Both the position numbers and the translations under genes were made by a program. 19,309 nt of DNA from an uncultured Eubacteriales bacterium (lineage in GTDB: Bacteria; Bacillota; Clostridia; Christensenellales; Aristaeellaceae): assembly GCA_900550955.1 (NCBI GenBank), contig URUF01000040.1, forward strand, positions 1 to 19,309, written 5' to 3'. Shown piece by piece: positions 6,789 through 14,827 of this stretch (the stretch's first letter is position 1; every line of letters starts with the position of its first letter). The notes under the pieces were generated by a model. The model searched no databases. It was not told the origin of the DNA and saw only the letters and a program-made list of their open reading frames with translations.

Positions 6789-8054
6789 TTACGCCCGCGT
6801 AAGCTCGCGCTCCCGCGGAGTACGGCCCACGGCGGTGTTGTCGCTTTTGCGGTCGCGCAGGTCGGGAATGGGATTGGGCTCGGTTTCAAACCGGTAATCC
6901 TCGCCGAATTGCTGAATGTGGCGGTCGATTACGGCATGGCTTTCCACGCTGCTGACATCCCTGTTCACAATGTCCTGGTAGCGGAAGAAATCCGCGTCGG
7001 GTTCCAGCTTGGCCACGCGGGTATAGCTTTCGCGGCAGGCGGTTAATTGTACGGTATCGGCCAGAATGGCGCGCACATGCTCGATGTTGCTTTCCAGCCT
7101 GATAGGCGCGGGGAAGGTGCCCTCGCCCACAACCTGCGCGTATTCCTTGCGTTCCAGCTTGCGAAGCAGCATGCTGGCCTCGGCCAGGTGGCTTAGCTCT
7201 ATGTCCAAAAGTTGCTCCCAGATGCGCTTGATGCGCGCGTCGGTTTCAGTTTCCATGCAGCTCCAATAGAGGTAGCACTCGGTGTACTGGTGCATAAGCA
7301 GGTTTTCAAGCCAGGTGCAGTTTACATCCATCAGGCTGCCGTACTGGGACACATGCTGCTCCTCAATCATGCCGATTTCGCGGTATAGGGCGCGGCCCAG
7401 GTCGTTGGGGTAGGCGGCGGAGAGGTTCATGTAATAGTTCATGGTTTGCTGCTCGGCGGCGGTGATGATGCCTACGAACAGGCGGGTTTGCGCATCGGCG
7501 GACTTGCTATTGATGGGCGGCTTGATGGAATCAAACGGATAGCGGTGATGCGCGATGGTGGGGCGGCCCGGCATCACCTCGGTGTAGCGGCCCACCAGGT
7601 CCTCCGCATGCACGCCGGTTTCCATATCCAAAAGGTTGGCGTAGCGGTAGAGATGGTCAAAGTCCTCCAGAAGGGCAAAGTTGAGCGCGTTGCGCACGTG
7701 CTCGTCCGGGTCGCGCTTGGCCAGGTGGGCGGTCAGGTCCACAGCCAGCTGCTCGTAGCCGATGGTGTGCTCCAGCGTTGTTTCATCCGCAGGCTTGAGG
7801 GCGGAAAGCAGCTTTTGCTGCTGCTGCTCGCTGCGGCGCAGCAGGGCCAGGGAGCGGCGCAGGTCGCCGTTATCGCAGTTGCGCGAAAACTGGTGGGAGA
7901 ACCATACGTTTTCAAACTCTGTGCCGTTCATCAAAATAATGCGGGTGCGGGTGTAGGGATCCACCGTATGCTTATCATACGGCGCGGGGGCCATGGCGCG
8001 CCAGTCCATAAGGCAATCGTCCAGGCGCTTCGGATGCTCTTTGAATGGGTTCAT
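6789..8054 (-). CDS. Ferritin-like di-iron protein of unknown function
   Basis: A 421-residue, mostly helical, probably cytoplasmic protein. I do not recognise a named family, but the second half carries the full di-iron carboxylate pattern of ferritin-like four-helix bundles: E201 (AAEQQ), E231xxH234 (EEQH), E259 (YTEC) and E286xxH289 (ELSH). A weaker copy in the first half (E95/E101, then EDFDH at 130-134) suggests a second, diverged bundle. The charged C-terminal tail (about 390-421) looks disordered. Ferritin-like proteins include iron stores, peroxide-consuming catalases and oxidases; which applies here is unknown. The start is the ATG at 8054, eight bases after GGAGG; the ATG at 8060 is too close to that site. 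It is a monocistronic gene, divergent from the epimerase gene, with the palindrome array downstream. Confidence 0.85.
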   Translation of the reverse strand: MNPFKEHPKRLDDCLMDWRAMAPAPYDKHTVDPYTRTRIILMNGTEFENVWFSHQFSRNCDNGDLRRSLALLRRSEQQQQKLLSALKPADETTLEHTIGYEQLAVDLTAHLAKRDPDEHVRNALNFALLEDFDHLYRYANLLDMETGVHAEDLVGRYTEVMPGRPTIAHHRYPFDSIKPPINSKSADAQTRLFVGIITAAEQQTMNYYMNLSAAYPNDLGRALYREIGMIEEQHVSQYGSLMDVNCTWLENLLMHQYTECYLYWSCMETETDARIKRIWEQLLDIELSHLAEASMLLRKLERKEYAQVVGEGTFPAPIRLESNIEHVRAILADTVQLTACRESYTRVAKLEPDADFFRYQDIVNRDVSSVESHAVIDRHIQQFGEDYRFETEPNPIPDLRDRKSDNTAVGRTPRERELTRA

Positions 8055-8196
8055 ACGCATTCCCTCCAAGCGTTTAAATTGGCACAATTAGTATGCGCAG
8101 CCAGCCTGCGGATATACTTTTTTGCAGCCGGCAGGGAAACGCCTGCCCAGAGGCGAATGACAAGAGGGAACCAACGCCTGAAAAGGAGATACGCAT
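8055..8196. promoter_or_regulatory. Divergent intergenic region of the ferritin-like and epimerase genes
   Basis: It must hold the promoters of both genes, but neither is clear. Possible elements are TATACT at 8113-8118 for the plus strand, without a good -35, and CATACT on the minus strand near 8091-8096. A short inverted repeat AATTG-GCA-CAATT at 8077-8089 could be an operator close to the ferritin-like start. GGCAGG/CCTGCC pairs form a small hairpin around 8130-8150. Confidence 0.35.
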
Positions 8197-9081
8197 ATGA
8201 TTCGCTTACAAAAGGATGGAGCCGAAATGGAAATTGCCCTGTTGGGCGCGGAAATGCGGGCCTACCGCAGCGCGGACGGCAAAGACCGCCTTTGGAGCGG
8301 CGACCCGGCCGTGTGGAAAAGCACCGCGCCGGTGTTATTTCCAGCCATTGGAGCGGTAAAGGACGGCAAAATCAGCATTGCCGGAAAGGATTATGCGGTG
8401 CCGCGCCACGGCTTTGCCAAGTTTTTGGATTTTGAGGTAACGGAACAGGGCGAGGATTTTGTAACGCTTACCCTGCATGAGAACGTGGAAACGAAAAAGA
8501 CGTATCCTTTCGACTTTGCGCTCAGCGTTACGCACCGCTTTTTGCCGAAAGGCTTTGAAACCCGCTATACCGTGGAAAACCATACCGGCCGCGTAATGCC
8601 GTTTATGATTGGCGGCCATCCGGGCTTTATGTGCCCGATGAACCCCGGCGAGCGCTTTGAGGATTATGTAATCCGCTTTGAAAAGCCCGAAACGGTTGAA
8701 ACCTCGCTGTGCACGCCGGATACGCATTTGATTGGCGGCTCGCAGGCCGTGCCCCTGGACGGGGACGGGCGCACGCTTTCTTTGAACCATGCGGATTTTG
8801 ACCGGCTGGACACCTTTATTTTTGAGGGCCTTGCCAGCCGCAGTGTGGAGCTGGTTCACAAGGATACGGGCCATGGCCTGCGCTTTGGCTTTGATATGGA
8901 CGTGCTGGCCGTTTGGAGCATGCCGCACAAAAACGCGCCCTATGTGTGCCTTGAGCCGTGGCAGGGCGCGCCCGCCCGCGTGGATGAAACGGGCCGCTTT
9001 GAGGATAAGCCTTGGCATGTGGAGCTAGGCGTGGGCCAGGCGTATACCTGCGGATACAGGATGGAGCTGATTGAAGGGTGA
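8197..9081 (+). CDS. Aldose 1-epimerase family protein (LacX-like)
   Basis: A 294-residue protein of the galactose mutarotase-like beta-sandwich fold, matching the length of LacX-type members. It should interconvert alpha and beta anomers of a hexose or a sugar phosphate. Visible active-site features are RHGFAK (H71), GGHPGFM (H141) and the glutamate in CLEPWQG (E253), the usual base and acid of the family. The ATG at 8197 follows AAGGAG by eight bases. The natural sugar cannot be determined, because no sugar operon surrounds it; the only partner is the coupled DUF952 gene downstream. Confidence 0.92.
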   Translation: MIRLQKDGAEMEIALLGAEMRAYRSADGKDRLWSGDPAVWKSTAPVLFPAIGAVKDGKISIAGKDYAVPRHGFAKFLDFEVTEQGEDFVTLTLHENVETKKTYPFDFALSVTHRFLPKGFETRYTVENHTGRVMPFMIGGHPGFMCPMNPGERFEDYVIRFEKPETVETSLCTPDTHLIGGSQAVPLDGDGRTLSLNHADFDRLDTFIFEGLASRSVELVHKDTGHGLRFGFDMDVLAVWSMPHKNAPYVCLEPWQGAPARVDETGRFEDKPWHVELGVGQAYTCGYRMELIEG

Positions 9082-9431
9082 TCCTGCACTGCATGCGCGC
9101 AAGCGTCTGGGAAGAGCGCAGGGATAAGCCCTTTTGGGGGCGGAGAAACCTAGAGAGGGATGGTTTTATTCATTGCTCCAGCCTTGAATATTTCTGGCGG
9201 GTGGCTCCAAACTTTGAAGGAATAACGGATTCGCTGGTGCTTGTGCTGATGGATGAAAGCAAGCTCGCCTCCAAAGTGCTTTACGAAGATGGCGACAGCT
9301 GCGGCCGGGCCTATCCCCACATCTACGGGCTGGTGAACCGCGAAGCCGTCGCCTGTGTGCTGCCGTTTTTGCGGGATGGGGATGAGCGGTATGTCAGGAA
9401 CCCGGAGCTGAGCGGAATTGAAGATAGGTGA
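9078..9431 (+). CDS. DUF952 domain protein
   Basis: A 117-residue small protein with the DUF952 signatures: an N-terminal ILHCMRASVWEE, RDGFIHCSSLEYF (about 28-40), a central VLVLMDESKL and a C-terminal AYPHIYGLVNREAVACVLPF. The conserved HCS and PHIYG motifs suggest an active or binding site, but the function of the family is unknown to me. The start is GTG at 9078, whose GTGA overlaps the TGA stop of the epimerase, so the two are translationally coupled and probably form one transcript ending at the hairpin just after the stop. Confidence 0.88.
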   Translation: MILHCMRASVWEERRDKPFWGRRNLERDGFIHCSSLEYFWRVAPNFEGITDSLVLVLMDESKLASKVLYEDGDSCGRAYPHIYGLVNREAVACVLPFLRDGDERYVRNPELSGIEDR

Positions 9432-9687
9432 AATGGCAACGGCCCTTGAACCCTGCGCGGGGTTCAAGGGCCGTTTGGAAAAGATGGCGAAGGGGAAACC
9501 GGCCGCAGTATTCGCAAAAGGATGCGCAGACATTGGGATAGTCCACTGCGCGTCCCTTCATCAGCTCGGATAGCTGCGGGCACGCGCAGGCGCGCGAAAA
9601 GCTGGTTTCTTCTAGGATTTGCTTCCAGCTATCAGCGGTTTGACCCAGTCCATGCACAAACAGCCAGCGCGTTTGGGGATTCTCCAT
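9394..9687 (-). pseudogene. Alpha/beta-hydrolase gene, 3'-truncated remnant
   Basis: The first 60 or so codons read as the start of an alpha/beta-hydrolase: WLFVHGLGQTADSWKQIL contains the oxyanion-hole HG motif and its following turn, and the frame continues to FCEYCGRFP. An intact member would then reach the nucleophile elbow GxSxGG, but here the sequence becomes unrelated (LRHLFQTALEP...) at about 9500 and runs through the terminator hairpin to a stop at 9394. No catalytic Ser, Asp or His region remains, so the product cannot be an active hydrolase. The ATG at 9687 lies eight bases after the era stop codon, and the GGAGAG inside the era end can serve as its ribosome binding site, so it was once the last gene of the era operon. 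A newly evolved short peptide is the alternative. Confidence 0.65.
9438..9475. terminator. Perfect 16-bp hairpin, probable bidirectional terminator
   Basis: AACGGCCCTTGAACCC (9438-9453) and GGGTTCAAGGGCCGTT (9460-9475) form a perfect stem with loop TGCGCG, seven bases after the DUF952 stop codon. It separates convergent transcription units: the epimerase-DUF952 pair and the era operon. The T-tract is short on both strands, so termination strength is uncertain. Confidence 0.7.
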
Positions 9688-9695
9688 CTGCTGCG

Positions 9696-10586
9696 TTACT
9701 CTCCGTTCTCATAGCCCAGGGTGCGCAAATCATCCATGCGGTTGCGCCAATTCTCGCGCACCTTAACCCATAGTTGCAAATGCACATGCATGCCAAGCAG
9801 CGTTTCAATGTCCTGGCGGGCCTCCTGGCCGATGCGCTTGAGCATTGTTCCCTGCTTGCCAATGATGATGCCTTTATGAGCGGCCCGCTCGCAATAGATA
9901 GTCGCATGGATTTCCATCAGGTTTTCGCTTACTTTTTGGATGGACATCATCTCTACGCCCACGCCGTGGGGCACCTCGTCCTTCAGGTGCAAAAGGGCCT
10001 TTTCGCGGATAAGCTCGGCGCAGATCAGGCGCTCGGGCTGGTCGGTGATAGCGTCCGGGGGAAAGTACTGCGGGCCCTCGGGCAGGTAGCTTACCAGCAG
10101 GGCCTTCAACGCCTCCAGCCCGTCGCCGGTGGCTGCGCTGATGGGCATGATATCGTCATAACCGGCCTGTGAAAACTCCGCGATGAGGCCAAGCAGGCTT
10201 TCCTTGGGCAAAAGGTCGATCTTGTTGAGCACAAGCGCCTTTTTGACCTTATGAGCGCTCATATCCTCCACAACGGCGCGGTCCTGCTTGCCAACGGCGG
10301 TGGCGTCCACCATCACAATCAGCGCGTCGATGCCGGTAAGCGCATCGCGGGCGGCCTTGACCATGTATTCGCCCAGACGGTTGCGCGGGGTGTGCAGGCC
10401 GGGCGTGTCCAGGAACACGATCTGACTGTTCTCCTGCGTGCAGATTCCCATGATGCGGTTGCGGGTGGTTTGGGGCCGGTTGGAAACAATGGCGACCTTT
10501 TCGCCCACCATGGCGTTCATAAGCGTGCTTTTGCCCACGTTTGGGCGGCCTATAATGGCCACAAAGCCGGAATGGTATGATGACAT
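9696..10586 (-). CDS. era: GTPase Era
   Basis: A 296-residue Ras-like GTPase with a C-terminal KH domain, the typical Era length. G1 GRPNVGKS is at 13-20, G3 DTPG at 60-63, G4 NKID at 121-124 and G5 SAATG near 148-152; the KH loop GIIIGKQGTMLKRIG lies near 240-254. Era binds the 3' end of 16S rRNA and assists 30S subunit assembly. The ATG at 10586 follows AAAGGA by eight bases. It lies 23 bases after the YbeY-cytidine deaminase fusion; YbeY also acts on the 16S 3' end, so the context fits ribosome maturation. Confidence 0.98.
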   Translation of the reverse strand: MSSYHSGFVAIIGRPNVGKSTLMNAMVGEKVAIVSNRPQTTRNRIMGICTQENSQIVFLDTPGLHTPRNRLGEYMVKAARDALTGIDALIVMVDATAVGKQDRAVVEDMSAHKVKKALVLNKIDLLPKESLLGLIAEFSQAGYDDIMPISAATGDGLEALKALLVSYLPEGPQYFPPDAITDQPERLICAELIREKALLHLKDEVPHGVGVEMMSIQKVSENLMEIHATIYCERAAHKGIIIGKQGTMLKRIGQEARQDIETLLGMHVHLQLWVKVRENWRNRMDDLRTLGYENGE

Positions 10587-10609
10587 TCGTGATATCCTTT
10601 CTGCTTCAA

Positions 10610-11500
10610 TCAGGTTAGGGAGCTGGGGCCAAAGCCATGGGGCAGCAAAGCGGGCAGGGTGGTTTTATCCACGTTGCCTTCGCCCCAGGTGACCAGCACG
10701 CGCAGCTCGGGCGCAAATTCGTTAAGGGCCTGGCGGCAAATGCCGCAGGGATAGGGGGCCGCGCCGTTGGAGGCGATGGCGATGGCAGAAAACTCCCGCA
10801 CGCCTTCGCTTACGGCCTTAAACAGGGCGGTGCGCTCGGCACAGGTGCCGGCGCCAAAGGCAGCGTTTTCTACGTTGCAGCCCTGAAAAACCCGTCCGTC
10901 CGCGCTAAGCAGCGCCGCGCCAACGGCGTAACGGCTGTAAGGGCAGTAACTGTGCTCCAGCGCAAGGCGCGCAAGGCGCAAAAGCTCGTCATCCGTAACA
11001 GGGGAGGGATTTTCCTCCCGGGATACGCCCGCCATGTGCAGGGCCTTTTCTTCCATTATCCGCATCTCCTTTTGTTCGCCGGGTTCCATATGGTCGTAGC
11101 CCATCAGGTGAAACAGCCCATGGGCGAATAAGTAGCACAGCTCGCGCCGCACGCTGTGGCCGTATTCGGCGGCCTGCGCCCGCGCCTGATCATAAGAAAG
11201 CAGGATGTCGCCCAGCATGCAGGCCCCAAGCTCCGGGTCGTATTCCTGGCGCAGGCGCTTTTGGCAGCCACGCGCCGTTTTGCCCTTGGGATAGTTGACG
11301 GTGGGAAAGCTGAGCACATCGGTGGCGCGGTCAATGCCGCGATACCGCGCGTTTATCCCGCGGATGGTATCGCCATCCGTTAAAAGCACGTGCACGGCCA
11401 GGGGGGCCGTTACGCCCTCGGCCGCCTGGCAGCAGGCGGCCACCAGCGCGAAGGGCGCGTCTGCCTGGCTGCTAACGGTTTGTTCCCACTCAATCCTCAT
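10610..11500 (-). CDS. ybeY: YbeY endoribonuclease fused to cytidine deaminase
   Basis: One uninterrupted 296-residue frame holds two complete enzymes. Residues 1-161 are YbeY, the metal-dependent RNase of 16S rRNA maturation and quality control, with the zinc motif HGLFHLMGYDH (H127, H131, H137). Residues 168-296 are cytidine deaminase, which converts cytidine to uridine: YCPYSRYAVGAALL, GCNVENAAFGAGTCAE (zinc Cys220, catalytic Glu222) and PCGIC (C252, C255). The linker GVSREENPSPV is short and contains no stop; the deaminase start is GTT-ACG, so it has no usual start codon of its own. The ATG at 11500 follows AAGGAGG by nine bases and overlaps the pgpH end by 11 bases. In Bacillus subtilis the order is ybeY-dgkA-cdd-era; here dgkA is absent and its neighbours are joined. 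Confidence 0.93.
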   Translation of the reverse strand: MRIEWEQTVSSQADAPFALVAACCQAAEGVTAPLAVHVLLTDGDTIRGINARYRGIDRATDVLSFPTVNYPKGKTARGCQKRLRQEYDPELGACMLGDILLSYDQARAQAAEYGHSVRRELCYLFAHGLFHLMGYDHMEPGEQKEMRIMEEKALHMAGVSREENPSPVTDDELLRLARLALEHSYCPYSRYAVGAALLSADGRVFQGCNVENAAFGAGTCAERTALFKAVSEGVREFSAIAIASNGAAPYPCGICRQALNEFAPELRVLVTWGEGNVDKTTLPALLPHGFGPSSLT

Positions 11501-13835
11501 GGGGCTGTTCCTCCTTAGGAGGCTGGGCGGGGCCTTCCATTTCCGGCTCTTCGGGCGCGTGCTCAACGGCGGGCTTTTGGGCCTCCTCGGGCTCGATGCG
11601 GCGCAGCTCCTTTTCCTCCACAGGGCTTTCCTCAGCCTGCGGCAGATGCGCCGTTTGCTGGGCCGCCACATGCGCGGCAGCCGCGGGGCTGATGCTGGGG
11701 TACTCAATACGTTCATGGAACACGCCGTTCAAAACGGTGGCGAACGCATCGCAAATGCTGGTGATATCCCGAAGGGTTAGGGGAGCGTAATTTAATTGGC
11801 CGTCATCCAGCTTGCCGCGCACCAGCTTGGAGATAAATTCCCGGATGGCCTGGGGCGTGGGGTCGGGCATGCTGCGCACGGCGGCCTCCACCGTATCGGC
11901 CAGCATGATGATGGCGCTTTCCTTGCTTTGGGGGCGCTTGCCATCGTAGCGGAAATCCGCAATATCCACGGCCTGCCCGTCGGCCTGCTGCACGGCTTTG
12001 TGATAAAAATACATAACGGGCGTATCGCCATGGTGCTCCACGATGATGTCCTGAATCTCCTGCGGCAGGTGATACTGCTGGGCCATGATCAGCCCGTCGC
12101 GCGTGTGCGCGGTAACGATGGCCGCGCTTACGTAGGGATTGGTATGCTCGTGCGGGTTGTCGCCGATTTGGTTTTCCTTAAAATACAGAGGGCGCTTGAG
12201 CTTGCCGATATCGTGGAAGTATGCGCCCGCGCGGGCCAGGAGCGGGTTTGCGTTTACGGCCTCGGCAGCCGCCTCGGCCAGGTTGGCTACAATGATGCTG
12301 TGATGGTACGTGCCGGACGCCTCGATGAGCAGGCGGCGCAAAAGCGGGTGGTTGGGGTTGCTCAATTCCAGAAGCTTGGCCGGGGTGGCCAGGCGGAAGC
12401 CAGCCTCCACCAGGGGATCCAACGCGATGCACAAAACCGAGGACAAAAGCGCGCTGGCCGCGCTCCACAGGGAGTTTGCAAACACATCGCCAATGGAGGT
12501 GTTGGTCATAAAGCCTATGGTAAGAATGATGACGATGTTGGAAATGGCAGTGAGAATGCCGCACAGGAGCATCTGCTGGCGATAGGGCTTGCGCCGGATG
12601 ATCGCCACGGCCAGGATGCCGCTGATAAAGGCGGTGAACATAAGGTTGACCATTACGGAGCCGTATGTGCTATCGCCGCCGGCGATCAGTGCGCTTGCCA
12701 GCACGCTTAGGCTAAGCGCGCCCGCCAGGCCCGCGCTGGGGCTTACCAGGCCGGTCAGCATCATGGCGCTGAGCAGTACGGGCGTAAGGTAAGCGTGAAT
12801 TAGCTGCCCGGCGATGCAAAGCGCCAGCGTAACGCACTGGATCAGCATTAGGATAATGAGCTGCTTGGGGCTTTTGAGCACCTGCCTGTCAAACAGGCGC
12901 AGCATGACCAACAGCACGGCCATGCTTAGGCACACCATAAGCACGCCGCCCAGGTACATGATAAGATCCACCTCGTCATCGTCCAGCAGGCCCAGGCTGC
13001 GCAGCATTTCCAGCTGGTTGGCCGTTACGCGCTCGCGGGCCAGCACGATGTTTTGCCCCTGCTTGTAGATCACGGGTTCAACGGCGTTGCGCGCCTCGTC
13101 GCGCAGCTTTTCGGTGGCTTCCTGGTCAATAACCATATTGGGCTGAATGACCTTGCGCAAAATGGGCGTGACCACGTTTTGCAGCAGGTCCATGTCGGTT
13201 TTATAGCCGATGATCTGCTGCAAATACTGGATGGATTCGTTTACATATCCCTCGCGGATGGTGGTGTTGAGCGTGTTTTCCACCGCGGCGGTCAGGTTTT
13301 CGGAAAGGTCGGCCATTTGCTGGTCGGTCGCGCGCAAAAGGGTATTGAGCTGGTAATCCGCAAAGGTGATATGCGTAAGCAGCGATTTGGCGTACTTAAG
13401 CTCCGCCTCGGCAAAAACATAGGCGCTTTGCTTGCGGGCATCCTCCGGGGCGAACTGCTCCAGCACCTTGCGGCCGTACTGCTGTACCGCGCCCACCTGC
13501 GAAAGCACGGTGTTGAGGTCCTGAAGCACCTGGGTGGCAACGTCCTCCTTGAACACATAGCTGGGTTCCACCTGCTTGGCGGCTTCCTCGCGCTGGCGGG
13601 CGGTGCTGATTTCGTCCACCACGTCCTTGCTGGCGGTGATGGTGGCGTGCGCAATATCGCCTACCTTAAGGTCGTAGCGCTGGGGGGTAATGGCCACCAG
13701 AAACAGCGCGCACAGAATTACTGTGCCGCCCAGCACAATGTATACGCGCTGTGCCCTGCCGGAACGCAGCGCCTGCGCGAGCGTTTCCCAGCTGAACTGC
13801 TTTTTTTTGCGAACGGAACGTTTACCTGGCATCAT
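11490..13835 (-). CDS. pgpH: PgpH-type cyclic-di-AMP phosphodiesterase (7TMR-HDED / HD domain)
   Basis: A 781-residue membrane enzyme. One N-terminal membrane segment (about 31-50) is followed by a large extracytoplasmic 7TMR-HDED region (about 52-285), then about seven membrane helices (292-470) and a cytoplasmic HD domain with YHHS (near 511) and the metal-binding HDIGK (H541-D542). PgpH homologues cleave c-di-AMP to pApA and so control potassium and cell-wall balance. The Glu/Pro-rich tail (about 690-781) is low complexity. The start is the ATG at 13835, eight bases after GGAG and inside the phoH 3' end; an in-frame GTG at 13844 is less well placed. It overlaps phoH by 14 bases and ybeY by 11, indicating tight coupling. 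Confidence 0.95.
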   Translation of the reverse strand: MMPGKRSVRKKKQFSWETLAQALRSGRAQRVYIVLGGTVILCALFLVAITPQRYDLKVGDIAHATITASKDVVDEISTARQREEAAKQVEPSYVFKEDVATQVLQDLNTVLSQVGAVQQYGRKVLEQFAPEDARKQSAYVFAEAELKYAKSLLTHITFADYQLNTLLRATDQQMADLSENLTAAVENTLNTTIREGYVNESIQYLQQIIGYKTDMDLLQNVVTPILRKVIQPNMVIDQEATEKLRDEARNAVEPVIYKQGQNIVLARERVTANQLEMLRSLGLLDDDEVDLIMYLGGVLMVCLSMAVLLVMLRLFDRQVLKSPKQLIILMLIQCVTLALCIAGQLIHAYLTPVLLSAMMLTGLVSPSAGLAGALSLSVLASALIAGGDSTYGSVMVNLMFTAFISGILAVAIIRRKPYRQQMLLCGILTAISNIVIILTIGFMTNTSIGDVFANSLWSAASALLSSVLCIALDPLVEAGFRLATPAKLLELSNPNHPLLRRLLIEASGTYHHSIIVANLAEAAAEAVNANPLLARAGAYFHDIGKLKRPLYFKENQIGDNPHEHTNPYVSAAIVTAHTRDGLIMAQQYHLPQEIQDIIVEHHGDTPVMYFYHKAVQQADGQAVDIADFRYDGKRPQSKESAIIMLADTVEAAVRSMPDPTPQAIREFISKLVRGKLDDGQLNYAPLTLRDITSICDAFATVLNGVFHERIEYPSISPAAAAHVAAQQTAHLPQAEESPVEEKELRRIEPEEAQKPAVEHAPEEPEMEGPAQPPKEEQPHED

Positions 13836-14811
13836 GGCCCTCACTCCTTCGCGCTCTTTCGTATGCGTCGTAGGCTTTTACAACGGTCTGCACCAGGTCG
13901 TGGCGCACAACGTCGCTTTGCCCCAGCCTGATGATGGCGATTTCGGGAATGTCCTTGAGCACGTCCATGGCTTGGATAAGCCCGCTCTGCCGGCCCATGG
14001 GCAGGTCGGTTTGGGTGGCGTCGCCGGTGACGACCACGCGGCTGCCCGAGCCAAAGCGGGTCAAAAACATCTTCATCTGCTCAGGGGTGGTGTTTTGGGC
14101 CTCGTCCAGGATGATAAAGCTATCCGACAGGGTGCGGCCGCGCATATACGCCAGCGGGGCCACCTCCAAAACGCCGCGCTCCTGAAGGCGCTGGTAGCTC
14201 TCCGCGCCCATCATGTCATAGAGCGCGTCGTAGAGGGGGCGCAGATAGGGATCCACCTTCTGGCTTAAATCGCCGGGCAGGAAGCCCAGCTTTTCGCCTG
14301 CTTCCACGGCGGGGCGGGTGAGCACGATGCGTTCTATTTCCTTGTTGCGCAGGGCCACCACGGCCAGCGCCATGGCTAGGTAGGTTTTGCCCGTGCCTGC
14401 CGGCCCCACGGCAAAGGTGAGCTCATGGCTGCGGATGGCCTTTACATACTCGTACTGGCCCAGGGTTTTGCAGCGCACAGGGCGGCCCTTATGCGTGATG
14501 GCTACCACCTCAAAGGCGATATCGTCCAGCTGGTCAAGCCTGTCCTCCCGCGCCAGGCTGAGCGCATAGCGCAGCGTGGTGCGGTCAATCTGGGCGTGGC
14601 GGGCGCTTAGCTCCATAAGCTTTTCCACAACCTGCGCGGCCATGTGCGCGTTTGCCTCCTCGCCGGTAATGGCTAGCTCCGAGCCGCGCGCCTCCATGCG
14701 CACGTTCAGGTCATTCTCAAGCATGGGCAGGTTGCGCCCGTTTGCACCAAATATGGAAAGATATGCGTCCATGCCGCTTAAGGGAACGCGGACGGTTGGA
14801 ATGAGCGTCAA
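13822..14811 (-). CDS. phoH: PhoH-like ATPase
   Basis: A 329-residue cytoplasmic P-loop ATPase. After an N-terminal KH-like region (about 1-100) come Walker A GPAGTGKT (136-143) and Walker B with FIILDEAQNTTPEQ (DEAQ at 235-238). PhoH proteins are thought to act in RNA metabolism with YbeY, and the gene order here supports that. The start is TTG at 14811, nine bases after GGAGG; the nearer ATG opens a frame that stops after three codons. It lies 16 bases after yqfD. Confidence 0.95.
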   Translation of the reverse strand: MTLIPTVRVPLSGMDAYLSIFGANGRNLPMLENDLNVRMEARGSELAITGEEANAHMAAQVVEKLMELSARHAQIDRTTLRYALSLAREDRLDQLDDIAFEVVAITHKGRPVRCKTLGQYEYVKAIRSHELTFAVGPAGTGKTYLAMALAVVALRNKEIERIVLTRPAVEAGEKLGFLPGDLSQKVDPYLRPLYDALYDMMGAESYQRLQERGVLEVAPLAYMRGRTLSDSFIILDEAQNTTPEQMKMFLTRFGSGSRVVVTGDATQTDLPMGRQSGLIQAMDVLKDIPEIAIIRLGQSDVVRHDLVQTVVKAYDAYERARRSEGHDAR

Positions 14812-14827
14812 AAAAGCATGCCTCCGA

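Noticed and set aside
7446..8435. Plus-strand 329-codon frame
   Set aside because: Antisense shadow of the ferritin-like gene running into the epimerase gene in another frame; both real genes have clear motifs and ribosome binding sites.
10610..11716. Longer 368-residue start of the YbeY-deaminase frame
   Set aside because: The extra N-terminus is the pgpH tail in another frame; the ATG at 11500 has a perfect ribosome binding site and begins as YbeY does.
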